6,512 nucleotides of DNA from Ruminococcus sp. UBA3286 (GCA_002362135.1 DETO01000163.1:1-6512), one strand, 5' to 3'. Counted from the first letter of the stretch, positions 1 through 6,341 are shown. Numbers and translations are program-made. Notes: generated by a model not told the origin, from the letters alone.

Positions 1-36
1 TCAGAAACTTATTCATGTTTACTGCAAGAGCTGTCT

Positions 37-1560
37 TTAATCATGCGAAGGGATTCTGTATTGATCGCGCCAGCTGAGGTCTGAAAAACTAAGCGTAATG
101 CTTTGAATGATGCTTTCATATTCGCCGCCGCGTATTCCGCTGCAATCGCTTAATACCAGAAAATGAGTTTTGTTCATATTTCCGCGGAAAATTATGGCAG
201 TTCCGCTGACTGTCCTGCCGTTATCGTCAGCAGTAAAACTGAATTTCAATCCAGCTTTTTCCGTAGGAGAATCGGATGAATTCGTGTTGTCCATATGAAT
301 GGAAATATTCTCGGAATCAGACAATTTCACATTATCGTACAGATCGGCAAGACCTGCGTTGACGTCAACTTCTTCGGGTTCTTCGGTACGATGCATAAGT
401 ATTACTTCATCGCCGCTGAAATCATCAGGTCTGAACATGAGTATATTTTTAACATGACCGCCCATGAAAGTTCTGCTTTCGAGCTGATTGTCCATAATTT
501 TCGTCTCCACGAATTTATAGCCGCTCTCCTCATTACCGCTTTTGAAATATTGCTTCACTTCATAATTTTCGGGTATCATCATCGTCATGCGCATAGCGTC
601 AAAAGCATATTCAACAGGTTTGCCGCCCGGTTCGGGAGTTCCGATAGGCAGTTCGGTAACAGCTTCCGCGGTAGTTGATACAGTAGTTTTGTTCGGGATA
701 ACTGCTGTGGATATCGGTTTGGTAACATCTGTTTTTGTGGTAGCTTCGGTAACTGTAACAGAAGTATCAGGTATAGATGTATTTTTATCTTTATTATTCG
801 AAGTCATATATAATACACCTGCCGTACCGCCTGCAACCGCTATCGCTGCCGCTCCTGCTATCAGTTTGCCCTTTGCGTAAGCGGCAACAGATCTCGAAGC
901 CATTGAAGCCGCTTTCTGCCTCACGATCTCGCCGACTATTGCCGTTGAAACTGCCGACGCTGTAAACGTTGCAGCCTTTGCCTTGAAAACAGCCGAAACA
1001 AGTATAATACTGCCGCCGACAGTAAATCCGCGCTTGATCAACTCGCTTTTGATGATCTTTCGGCTGTGAAAAAGTCGGGTTTTTACTGTTCCCTCCGGGC
1101 AATTAAGTTCGCTTGCTATTTCTTGAATATTCTTCTCGTCATAATAGTACGATGTAACGGTAATGCGCTGACTTTCGGAAAGTTCCCCCGAAATAATTTC
1201 GTCCAGAATATGCTGAATATCCTTTCGCTCGGCATAACCCTCGGGAGCGTAGATTTCCTCTTCGTCGTCAATGACTTCCTCGGACAGCTCCGTAAATATC
1301 TGCGGCTTTTCGTCGCGTATCTTATTGTACAATTTATTTCGCGCGATAGTATGCAGCCAGCCTTTGAAATTATCGTCGCGGCGATATTGATAAAGCTTTT
1401 CAAACGCTGTAAGATATGTATCCTGCATAAGATCCTGCGCGTCATGTTCGTTTCCGCAAAGCTGAACGCAATAGCAGGCAAGCTCATCGCAGGTGGAACG
1501 GTAAAGAGCCTCCATCGCCTTTTTATTTCCCTTCTGAGCCTTTATTATCATATCATTCAT
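37..1560 (-). CDS. ECF-type RNA polymerase sigma factor fused to a membrane anchor and extracytoplasmic domain
   Basis: The 507-residue protein starts like an ECF sigma factor. Sigma2 covers about residues 12-84, with the AQDLMQDTYLTAFEKL and FKGWLHTIARNKLYNKIRD segments typical of -10 recognition and core binding. Sigma4 covers about 115-174, with a helix-turn-helix around NIQEIASELNCPEGTVKTRL for -35 recognition. Ordinary ECF factors end near residue 180. This one continues with an Ala-rich stretch (about 181-228), a predicted transmembrane helix at 231-252 preceded by lysines, a Ser/Thr-rich low-complexity linker (about 253-310) and a domain at about 315-500 that I do not recognise. The positive-inside rule places the sigma part in the cytoplasm and the C-terminal domain outside. 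No separate anti-sigma gene is visible, so the C-terminal part may do the sensing or tethering (inference). The start at 1560 is chosen over an upstream in-frame ATG at 1644 because a GGAGG lies 8 bases before it and the -10 element lies between the two ATGs. The gene is divergent from the LRR-dockerin gene. Sigma identity is firm; the signal and regulon are unknown. Confidence 0.88.
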   Translation of the reverse strand: MNDMIIKAQKGNKKAMEALYRSTCDELACYCVQLCGNEHDAQDLMQDTYLTAFEKLYQYRRDDNFKGWLHTIARNKLYNKIRDEKPQIFTELSEEVIDDEEEIYAPEGYAERKDIQHILDEIISGELSESQRITVTSYYYDEKNIQEIASELNCPEGTVKTRLFHSRKIIKSELIKRGFTVGGSIILVSAVFKAKAATFTASAVSTAIVGEIVRQKAASMASRSVAAYAKGKLIAGAAAIAVAGGTAGVLYMTSNNKDKNTSIPDTSVTVTEATTKTDVTKPISTAVIPNKTTVSTTAEAVTELPIGTPEPGGKPVEYAFDAMRMTMMIPENYEVKQYFKSGNEESGYKFVETKIMDNQLESRTFMGGHVKNILMFRPDDFSGDEVILMHRTEEPEEVDVNAGLADLYDNVKLSDSENISIHMDNTNSSDSPTEKAGLKFSFTADDNGRTVSGTAIIFRGNMNKTHFLVLSDCSGIRGGEYESIIQSITLSFSDLSWRDQYRIPSHD

Positions 1561-1568
1561 TATTTTTT

Positions 1569-1573
1569 CCTCC
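1569..1573 (-). promoter_or_regulatory. Ribosome binding site that fixes the sigma-factor start
   Basis: The minus strand reads GGAGG here, 8 bases before the ATG at 1560-1558. No comparable site precedes the in-frame ATG at 1644, which lies upstream of the predicted -10 element. The shorter start is therefore preferred. Confidence 0.85.
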
Positions 1574-1612
1574 AGAAAATTCACACATTGTACAGAGTCT
1601 CCGTCTGTATTT

Positions 1613-1621
1613 ATTATAACA
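1613..1621 (-). promoter_or_regulatory. Extended -10 promoter of the sigma-factor gene
   Basis: The minus strand reads TGTTATAAT, a perfect extended -10 (TGn followed by TATAAT). The best -35-like hexamer, TTGAAC at 1644-1639, is 20 bases away, which is too far for a standard promoter, so the extended -10 probably carries the recognition. Transcription would start near 1606 and give a 5' leader of about 45 bases. This looks like a housekeeping sigma-A promoter rather than an ECF one: no CGTC/CGTA-type -10 was found at the right distance. Confidence 0.65.
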
Positions 1622-1631
1622 CAAAAAAGGC

Positions 1632-1643
1632 TGAAACGGTTCA
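1632..1643. promoter_or_regulatory. Imperfect palindrome in the divergent intergenic region
   Basis: TGAAACGGTTCA differs from its own reverse complement at only two positions. It lies just upstream of the leftward extended -10 and on the far side of the rightward promoter. Each strand offers a TGAAAC/TGAACC motif resembling ECF -35 boxes, but no matching ECF -10 was found. It could be a regulator site or chance in AT-rich DNA. Confidence 0.3.
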
Positions 1644-1716
1644 AAATTTTTTAAACGAAATTCAGAAATTTATTTTTCGCAAATTTATTTATACATACAA
1701 AATTCAGAGGAAACTA

Positions 1717-1745
1717 TTTACAAAGCGAATTCAAAGTGATAAGAT
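1717..1745 (+). promoter_or_regulatory. Promoter of the LRR-dockerin gene
   Basis: TTTACA at 1717-1722 (5 of 6 to the -35 consensus) is followed after 17 bases by TAAGAT at 1740-1745 (4 of 6), with TG at 1737-1738 making an extended -10. The start would be near 1752, leaving a leader of about 37 bases before the ATG at 1789. The DNA upstream (about 1644-1700) is very AT-rich and contains AAATTTATTT twice (1667-1676 and 1681-1690), which could act as an UP-like element. Confidence 0.5.
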
Positions 1746-1788
1746 ATATTTCGTAATAACGCAGATTACCATGCAGGAGGAGTAAAGT

Positions 1789-4299
1789 ATGAAATTTATC
1801 AATAAAATATGCGCCGCCGCAACCGCGGCTGCTGTTTCATTCTGTGGCATTCCTATGGTTTGCAGCGGAAATGCAGTAGAATTGTCATCGTATGCAGAAT
1901 CCGGAGTTGACGATCTCGTTGATGCAGGAACAGGAATACGCTATATAATTTCCGACGGAGCGGCGATAGTAACAGGCTGCGATGAGAACGCAGTAAGTCT
2001 TAATATTCCCGCTCAATTAGGAGGAGTGCCAGTAAAAGCCATAGGCGAAAGAGCTTTTGAAGGTCATAATAAACTGCAAACTGTTACTATCGCCGAGGGC
2101 GTTGTTTCTATCGAAAAAGAAGCGTTTCTGCATTGCCGTCAGCTTGTTTCGGCGCAGCTTCCCTCAACCGTCAACAATATTGGCATAAGCGCGTTTGACA
2201 CCTGCGACAGCCTTACAGAAGTTAATATTCCTGACGGAATTACCGTGATAAACGAGCGAGCGTTTTATAACTGCGAACTTGAATATGTCGAGTTGCCTGA
2301 GGGCGTCAAAGAAATACGCGAGCGCGCATTTGAAAGCAACAGCAATCTTCTTGAAGTGTACATTCCCGATTCTGTCGAAGTTATCGGTAAAAACGCGTTC
2401 AGCGGCTGTCAGATGTTTCAATATATTGTGCTTCCGGGCGTTGTCCGAATTGAAGAATACGCATTCGAAGGCTGTACCAACATGAAAAAGGTCGTCCTGA
2501 ATAACACTCTCACATACATCGGAAACGACGCTTTTTCTTATGACCGTGCGCTGAAAGAAATAGAACTGCCCGATTCCCTTTTAACTATCGACGATCATGC
2601 ATTCAACGATACAGGAATAACTAATCTCACAATACCCGACAGCGTACAGTATATCGGTGCATTCGCCATTCCTTCGGACGCTGTTACAGAAACCGTGGAC
2701 GGCGTCAAATATATTGGTAAATGGGCAGTCGGCTGTGACAGTTCTTGGGGAAACAATTTTAAAGTCCGCGAAGGAACTGTCGGAATTGCCGAATTCACAT
2801 TCGCTTCGCTGTATTCCGGCGAAACTTCCGTAGAATTGCCCTCCACCATAAAATATATTTGCCAGCCCGTATTTTACGGCTCGAAAATGGCTGAGATAAC
2901 TATTTCAAAAGATAATCCCGATATCTGCGCAGTTGATAATGTAATTTTCAGCAAAGATATGACGCAACTTATATTGTATCCACAAAGCAAAACGGACGAA
3001 AGCTACGTTATTCCCGATTCAGTTGTCGAGATCAGCGAAAACGCTTTTGCCGACAATAAATCTCTGAAAAACATAACGTTCCCCGACAGCGTAAAATATA
3101 TTGACGCTCACGCTTTCGAAAATTGTTCGGGACTTACCGATCTTAAACTTCCAAATAATCTTATTGAGATCGGCGAATATGCATTTGCGGGTCTGAAAGG
3201 TCTTGGCTATTCGTATTCTTCATATTCCATTGATATTCCCGACAGCGTTACAAAAATTGGTAGAGATGCTTTTTCGGGTTCAAACTGTTATAAAAACTAC
3301 GATAATAATATCAGCATGGTAGATGACTGGATCATATTTTTTGGCGGCTCATATAATACAACTATTGAAATAACAAAAGAAACCAGAGGAATCGCTGACA
3401 TGGCGTTTAATCACGGCGAATTTCAGGAAATTATCCTCCCGAATACTGTTGAATATATCGGAGATTCAGCATTCAGCGACTGCTATCAGCTCGAAAAGAT
3501 TCAGCTTTCGGAACAGCTTATCTCAATTGGTGATAACGCTTTTGCAAACTGCAACAATCTTACCGCTCCCGTAATTCCCGACTCTGTCGTTCATATCGGA
3601 GCGGCTGCATTTGATAATTGCTTTGCGGCTATGGAGGACGTTGAGGGCGTTAAATATGTTGATTCGTGGGCGGTTGACGCCGATACTGCTATTAAAACTG
3701 CTGATCTGCGCAGCGGCACAAGAGGAATTTCCGAACTTGCATTTTATGAATGCACTGAAATGACTTCCGCAAATCTTCCTGACAGCGTGAATTTCATCAA
3801 CGATGAAGCCTTTGAAATGTGCCTGTCGCTTACCGAGCTGAAGCTTTCGGAAAATCTTGCTTGCATCGATATAGGCGCGTTCGCATACTGCATCGCTCTC
3901 AAAGAAGCTGAAATACCCGAAAGCACGGTATATATGGATTACGCCGCGTTTGCAGGCTGTGAAGCTCTTGAAAAAATCACAATAAATTCTCCTGATTGCC
4001 TGATCTATGACGATGAAGATACAATTTCTTCAAGCGCTGTGATATATGGCTATACAAATTCGTCTGCTGAAACTTATGCTAAGATTTTCGACCGCAAATT
4101 TGTTCCTATCGGAGAGATTACTCGTGTAAGAGGCGACGTAAATGCGGACGGAACGTTCGGTATCGCCGATCTTGTTATGATGGAAGAATGGCTGCTCGGA
4201 GCAGGCGAAATGGACGACTGGATCGCAGGCGATCTGTGCGAAGATAACGTTATCGATGTTTATGATCTTTGTGTTATGAGAAGCGAACTTCTTAAATAA
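1789..4299 (+). CDS. Secreted BspA-like leucine-rich-repeat protein with C-terminal dockerin
   Basis: The 836-residue precursor has an N-terminal signal peptide: K2 and K6, a hydrophobic Ala/Val-rich core at about 8-24, and probable cleavage after A29 in the SGNA context. A short lead-in is followed by about 25 repeats of roughly 23 residues (about 84-735) of the form IGxxAFxxCxxLxxVxIPDSVxx, the LRR_5/TpLRR type known from Treponema and Bacteroides BspA surface proteins. Three inserts of about 30 residues interrupt the array (about 302-332, 510-534, 618-646). Residues 780-836 form a dockerin with two calcium-loop/helix halves, so the protein probably docks onto a scaffoldin cohesin outside the cell. 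No catalytic domain, LPXTG motif or C-terminal membrane segment is present. The LRR part may bind proteins, host surfaces or other bacteria, but its ligand cannot be read from sequence. The start is supported by AGGAGG at 1775-1780, 8 bases upstream. It is divergent from the membrane-anchored sigma-factor gene, which may control it (inference). Confidence 0.92.
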   Translation: MKFINKICAAATAAAVSFCGIPMVCSGNAVELSSYAESGVDDLVDAGTGIRYIISDGAAIVTGCDENAVSLNIPAQLGGVPVKAIGERAFEGHNKLQTVTIAEGVVSIEKEAFLHCRQLVSAQLPSTVNNIGISAFDTCDSLTEVNIPDGITVINERAFYNCELEYVELPEGVKEIRERAFESNSNLLEVYIPDSVEVIGKNAFSGCQMFQYIVLPGVVRIEEYAFEGCTNMKKVVLNNTLTYIGNDAFSYDRALKEIELPDSLLTIDDHAFNDTGITNLTIPDSVQYIGAFAIPSDAVTETVDGVKYIGKWAVGCDSSWGNNFKVREGTVGIAEFTFASLYSGETSVELPSTIKYICQPVFYGSKMAEITISKDNPDICAVDNVIFSKDMTQLILYPQSKTDESYVIPDSVVEISENAFADNKSLKNITFPDSVKYIDAHAFENCSGLTDLKLPNNLIEIGEYAFAGLKGLGYSYSSYSIDIPDSVTKIGRDAFSGSNCYKNYDNNISMVDDWIIFFGGSYNTTIEITKETRGIADMAFNHGEFQEIILPNTVEYIGDSAFSDCYQLEKIQLSEQLISIGDNAFANCNNLTAPVIPDSVVHIGAAAFDNCFAAMEDVEGVKYVDSWAVDADTAIKTADLRSGTRGISELAFYECTEMTSANLPDSVNFINDEAFEMCLSLTELKLSENLACIDIGAFAYCIALKEAEIPESTVYMDYAAFAGCEALEKITINSPDCLIYDDEDTISSSAVIYGYTNSSAETYAKIFDRKFVPIGEITRVRGDVNADGTFGIADLVMMEEWLLGAGEMDDWIAGDLCEDNVIDVYDLCVMRSELLK
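2038..3993 (+). repeat. LRR_5-type solenoid-coding repeat array (about 25 units)
   Basis: The encoded units each begin with I-x-x-x-A-F and end with IPDSV-like strands at a period of about 23 codons. Examples are IGERAF (residue 85), IEKEAF (108), IGISAF (131), IGKNAF (199), IGDSAF (557) and IGDNAF (580). Several units are degenerate (IGAFAI, IAEFTF, ICQPVF, ICAVDNVIF). The repeats have diverged in DNA sequence, which suggests an old array under structural selection rather than a recent tandem expansion. Confidence 0.85.
4126..4296 (+). other. Dockerin-domain coding segment
   Basis: Residues 780-836 hold a duplicated F-hand-like motif. Loop one is DVNADGTFGIAD (783-794), followed by the helix LVMMEEWLL. 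Loop two is DLCEDNVIDVYD (815-826), followed by the helix LCVMRSELL. Calcium positions 1, 5 and 12 are aspartate in both loops. Position 9 of loop one is Gly instead of Asn/Ser, and position 3 of loop two is Cys817 instead of Asn/Asp. The DLCED...DLC pattern is, from memory, common in Ruminococcus dockerins. Cohesin specificity cannot be assigned. Confidence 0.88.
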
Positions 4300-4340
4300 T
4301 TCGGCAAATCTACCGTATCTGCACTTGCGGTATTGCATAT

Positions 4341-4371
4341 AAATTAAAAAAATGAGCTTTTAGAAAGCTCA
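4341..4371 (-). terminator. Hairpin reading as an intrinsic terminator for leftward transcription
   Basis: TGAGCTTT (4353-4360) and AAAGCTCA (4364-4371) form a perfect 8-bp stem with a 3-base loop. On the minus strand the hairpin is followed directly by seven T residues and an AT-rich tail. On the plus strand no T run follows. No leftward gene ends here, so it may stop antisense transcription or simply be a 3' hairpin on the LRR transcript. Confidence 0.5.
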
Positions 4372-4397
4372 ATGTAAGGGTGTAAAGGATAAATCGG

Positions 4398-4439
4398 AAA
4401 AACGACTTGAATGAAATAAGTTCAAGTCGTTTTTCTTTT
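4398..4439 (+). terminator. Strong bidirectional intrinsic terminator after the LRR-dockerin gene
   Basis: AAAAACGACTTGAA (4398-4411) pairs perfectly with TTCAAGTCGTTTTT (4421-4434) around a 9-base loop. The plus-strand stem runs into a T-rich tract continuing to 4439. The A run on the left arm gives the minus strand a T tract as well. It lies about 100 bases past the LRR-dockerin stop and isolates the next operon. Confidence 0.85.
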
Positions 4440-4469
4440 GTAAAATTTGTATTTTTTTCACTTTACCTA

Positions 4470-4498
4470 TTGACAAAAGTCCGTGCAAGTACTATAAT
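4470..4498 (+). promoter_or_regulatory. Consensus sigma-A promoter of the marR-MATE operon
   Basis: TTGACA at 4470-4475 and TATAAT at 4493-4498 are separated by exactly 17 bases, so both hexamers match the consensus fully. Transcription should start near 4505 and give a short leader of about 27 bases. Such a strong promoter fits a gene pair held off by a repressor. Confidence 0.9.
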
Positions 4499-4513
4499 AG
4501 TCTTTGCACGGAC
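4479..4513. promoter_or_regulatory. 35-bp inverted repeat, probable MarR-family operator
   Basis: GTCCGTGCAA (4479-4488) and TTGCACGGAC (4504-4513) are perfect inverted arms. The inner bases ACTAT-A-ATAGT extend the symmetry, so 15 of 17 pairs match about a centre at 4496. The element covers the promoter spacer, the -10 and the expected start site, so a bound repressor would block RNA polymerase. Autoregulation by the adjacent MarR protein is the natural reading, by analogy with MepR and other MarR regulators. Confidence 0.8.
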
Positions 4514-4531
4514 GAAATTGGAGGCCTTTTT

Positions 4532-4963
4532 ATGAATAATTACGATGAATACATTAAGATGATCAATAGTGTTACAAACAGAACCGACTATCTCTACTCG
4601 AAATGGGCGAAAAACCATTCTGTGAGCAGCTATGTTTCAAAAATAATGTACATGCTGCGAGCGGCAGGAATAAACAAGCAAAAGGAGATTGCTGATATTT
4701 ACGGAATGCCAAAACAGACGGTCAACACGGTAATTGCCGCACTGCATAAAAAGGGCTATATCAGGCTGATTCCTGATGAAAAGGATAAGAGAAGCAAGGT
4801 CATAGAATTGACGGACGAAGGAATAAAATATGCCGACTCTATAGTCGAGCCGCTTCTCGTTTGTGAAAAGAAAGTTCTTGAACAGATGGGACAGGAACGC
4901 GTGGAAATAATGATAGACACTTTAACGCAGTACGCCGATCTGTTTGAGAAACTGTCTATATAA
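4532..4963 (+). CDS. MarR-family transcriptional regulator
   Basis: The 143-residue length is typical of the family. Helical dimerisation segments lie at both ends (about 1-40 and 100-143) around a winged helix-turn-helix. The recognition region is about residues 50-74 (QKEIADIYGMPKQTVNTVIA), followed by GYIRLIPDEKDKRSKVIELTDEG, where D85 and R87 sit in the characteristic D-x-R wing. The start is supported by GGAGG at 4520-4524, 7 bases upstream. The gene is first in an operon with a MATE transporter 46 bases downstream, and a 35-bp palindrome covers its promoter. It probably represses itself and the pump until a ligand binds, as MepR does for MepA in Staphylococcus aureus (inference by analogy). 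The ligand is not predictable; C111 is the only cysteine, so a paired-cysteine redox switch within one subunit is not possible. Confidence 0.93.
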   Translation: MNNYDEYIKMINSVTNRTDYLYSKWAKNHSVSSYVSKIMYMLRAAGINKQKEIADIYGMPKQTVNTVIAALHKKGYIRLIPDEKDKRSKVIELTDEGIKYADSIVEPLLVCEKKVLEQMGQERVEIMIDTLTQYADLFEKLSI

Positions 4964-5009
4964 GAAATCATTCTCAACAGAAAGAAATATTTTTAGGAGA
5001 AATTAAAAA

Positions 5010-6341
5010 ATGAATATGCAGCTTTCGGAAAATTTTACAGGAAAAAAACTGCTCCGTTTTACACTTCCGTCTATCGTCATGATGATCTTTACGTCAATCT
5101 ACGGTGTTGTCGACGGATTTTTTGTTTCCAATTACGTTGGAAAAACGCCTTTTGCCGCGGTTAATTTTATTATGCCGTTTCTTATGATACTCGGCGCTGT
5201 CGGATTTATGTTCGGCACGGGCGGCAGCGCGCTTATCTCCAAAACCATGGGATTGGGGGATAATGAAAAAGCAAATCGACTGTTTTCGCTTTTCGTTTAC
5301 ACAACATCGATCTGCGGCGTTATTATAGCCGTTCTGGGAATTATTTTTATACGCCAGATTGCCACATTTCTTGGTGCAAAGGGAGAAATGCTCGAAAACT
5401 GCGTTCTTTATGGCATAATCATTCTGTGCGCACTCCCCTTTTATATGCTTCAATTTGAATTTCAAAGCTTTTTTGCTACTGCCGAAAAACCTAACTTTGG
5501 TCTCGTTGTAACATTAGCAGCAGGTTTGACGAATATAATTCTGGACGCGTTATTTGTTGCGATATTTCGGTGGAATTTAGTCGGCGCTGCTTTGGCGACC
5601 GCGTTAAGTCAGGTTGTAGGCGGCTTTATTCCGATAATTTATTTTATCAGAAAAAATGACAGCCGGCTCAGATTGATAAAAACGAAATTTGACGGAATAG
5701 CTCTAATGAGAGCCTGCACCAACGGTTCATCGGAACTTATGTCCAATATTTCATCGTCGATCGTCGGTATGCTTTACAACGCACAATTGATGAAATATGC
5801 AGGCGAGGACGGCGTTGCGGCATACGGCGTACTGATGTATGTCAATATGATTTTTCTGGCGGTATTTATCGGATATTCCGTAGGAACAGCGCCAATTACA
5901 GGCTATCATTACGGTGCAGATGATCACTACGAACTAAAAAGCATTCTGAAAAAAAGTTCTGTCATCATCGGGGCAACTTCGGTAAGTATGCTCGTTCTTG
6001 CAGAAATTCTTGCCTATCCGCTGGCAAAAATATTTGTCGGCTATGACGCCGAACTTATGGAATTGACTCTTGGCGGATTCAGAATATTTTCATTCTCATT
6101 CTTATTTGCCGGAATGTCAATCTTCGGCTCGTCTTTCTTTACCGCTCTCAACAATGGACTTATTTCAGCTCTGATCTCTTTTTTGCACGCGCTTGTATTT
6201 CAGGTAGCGGCAGTATTGATACTCCCTATTTTTCTCAAAATAAATGGAATATGGCTATCTGTTGCTACTGCGGAAGTTATGGCAATGATAATTACGCTGG
6301 TATTTATTGTTAAAATGAAAGATAAATATCATTATATTTAA
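5010..6341 (+). CDS. MATE-family multidrug/toxin efflux transporter (MepA-like)
   Basis: The 443-residue integral membrane protein has about 12 hydrophobic segments in two similar halves of six, the standard size and fold for MATE antiporters that expel cationic compounds using a Na+ or H+ gradient. Visible family features are the first helix P20-SIVMMIFTSIYGVVDGFF with D35, the GTGGSAL segment after helix two (69-75), the region around Q148-FEFQSFF, N175 with D179 in the fifth helix, SSELMSNISSS opening the second half (240-250), and APITGYHYGA (294-303). The ATG at 5010 has AGGAGA at 4995-5000, 9 bases upstream. A second in-frame ATG two codons later is too far from that site. It follows the MarR gene by 46 bases with no terminator or promoter between, so the two are probably co-transcribed and de-repressed together. 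The subfamily call (MepA/DinF rather than NorM) rests on overall resemblance and the MarR context; substrates are unknown. Confidence 0.92.
   Translation: MNMQLSENFTGKKLLRFTLPSIVMMIFTSIYGVVDGFFVSNYVGKTPFAAVNFIMPFLMILGAVGFMFGTGGSALISKTMGLGDNEKANRLFSLFVYTTSICGVIIAVLGIIFIRQIATFLGAKGEMLENCVLYGIIILCALPFYMLQFEFQSFFATAEKPNFGLVVTLAAGLTNIILDALFVAIFRWNLVGAALATALSQVVGGFIPIIYFIRKNDSRLRLIKTKFDGIALMRACTNGSSELMSNISSSIVGMLYNAQLMKYAGEDGVAAYGVLMYVNMIFLAVFIGYSVGTAPITGYHYGADDHYELKSILKKSSVIIGATSVSMLVLAEILAYPLAKIFVGYDAELMELTLGGFRIFSFSFLFAGMSIFGSSFFTALNNGLISALISFLHALVFQVAAVLILPIFLKINGIWLSVATAEVMAMIITLVFIVKMKDKYHYI

Noticed and set aside
1..36. Possible start of another leftward gene (ATG on the minus strand at 16-14)
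   Set aside because: Only five codons are visible before the window ends and there is no clear ribosome binding site, so it cannot be supported.
794..1102. Alternative-frame minus-strand open frame inside the sigma-factor gene, considered as evidence of a frameshift
   Set aside because: The main frame is continuous through sigma4, the transmembrane helix and the C-terminal domain, and the alternative frame has no recognisable content.
1561..1644. Longer start for the sigma-factor gene at the in-frame ATG at 1644
   Set aside because: The extra 28 residues do not resemble sigma-factor sequence, the strong extended -10 at 1613-1621 would lie inside the coding region, and a well-spaced GGAGG supports the start at 1560.
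1066..1785. Plus-strand open frame of 239 codons opposite the sigma-factor gene and intergenic region
   Set aside because: It lies antisense to a clear sigma factor, has no ribosome binding site, reads as low-complexity hydrophobic/basic sequence and runs through both promoters. It is a shadow frame.
2038..3993. The periodic repeats in the central gene, considered as a CRISPR or DNA-level tandem repeat
   Set aside because: The periodicity is at protein level (about 69 bases), with heavily diverged DNA and an uninterrupted reading frame. There are no identical repeats with unique spacers.
4030..4338. Minus-strand open frame of 102 codons overlapping the dockerin end
   Set aside because: It is antisense to the well-supported dockerin, with no ribosome binding site or family resemblance.
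5094..5465. Minus-strand open frame of 123 codons inside the MATE gene
   Set aside because: It is a shadow of the transmembrane-coding frame, and the Lys/Asn/Cys-rich translation has no family resemblance.
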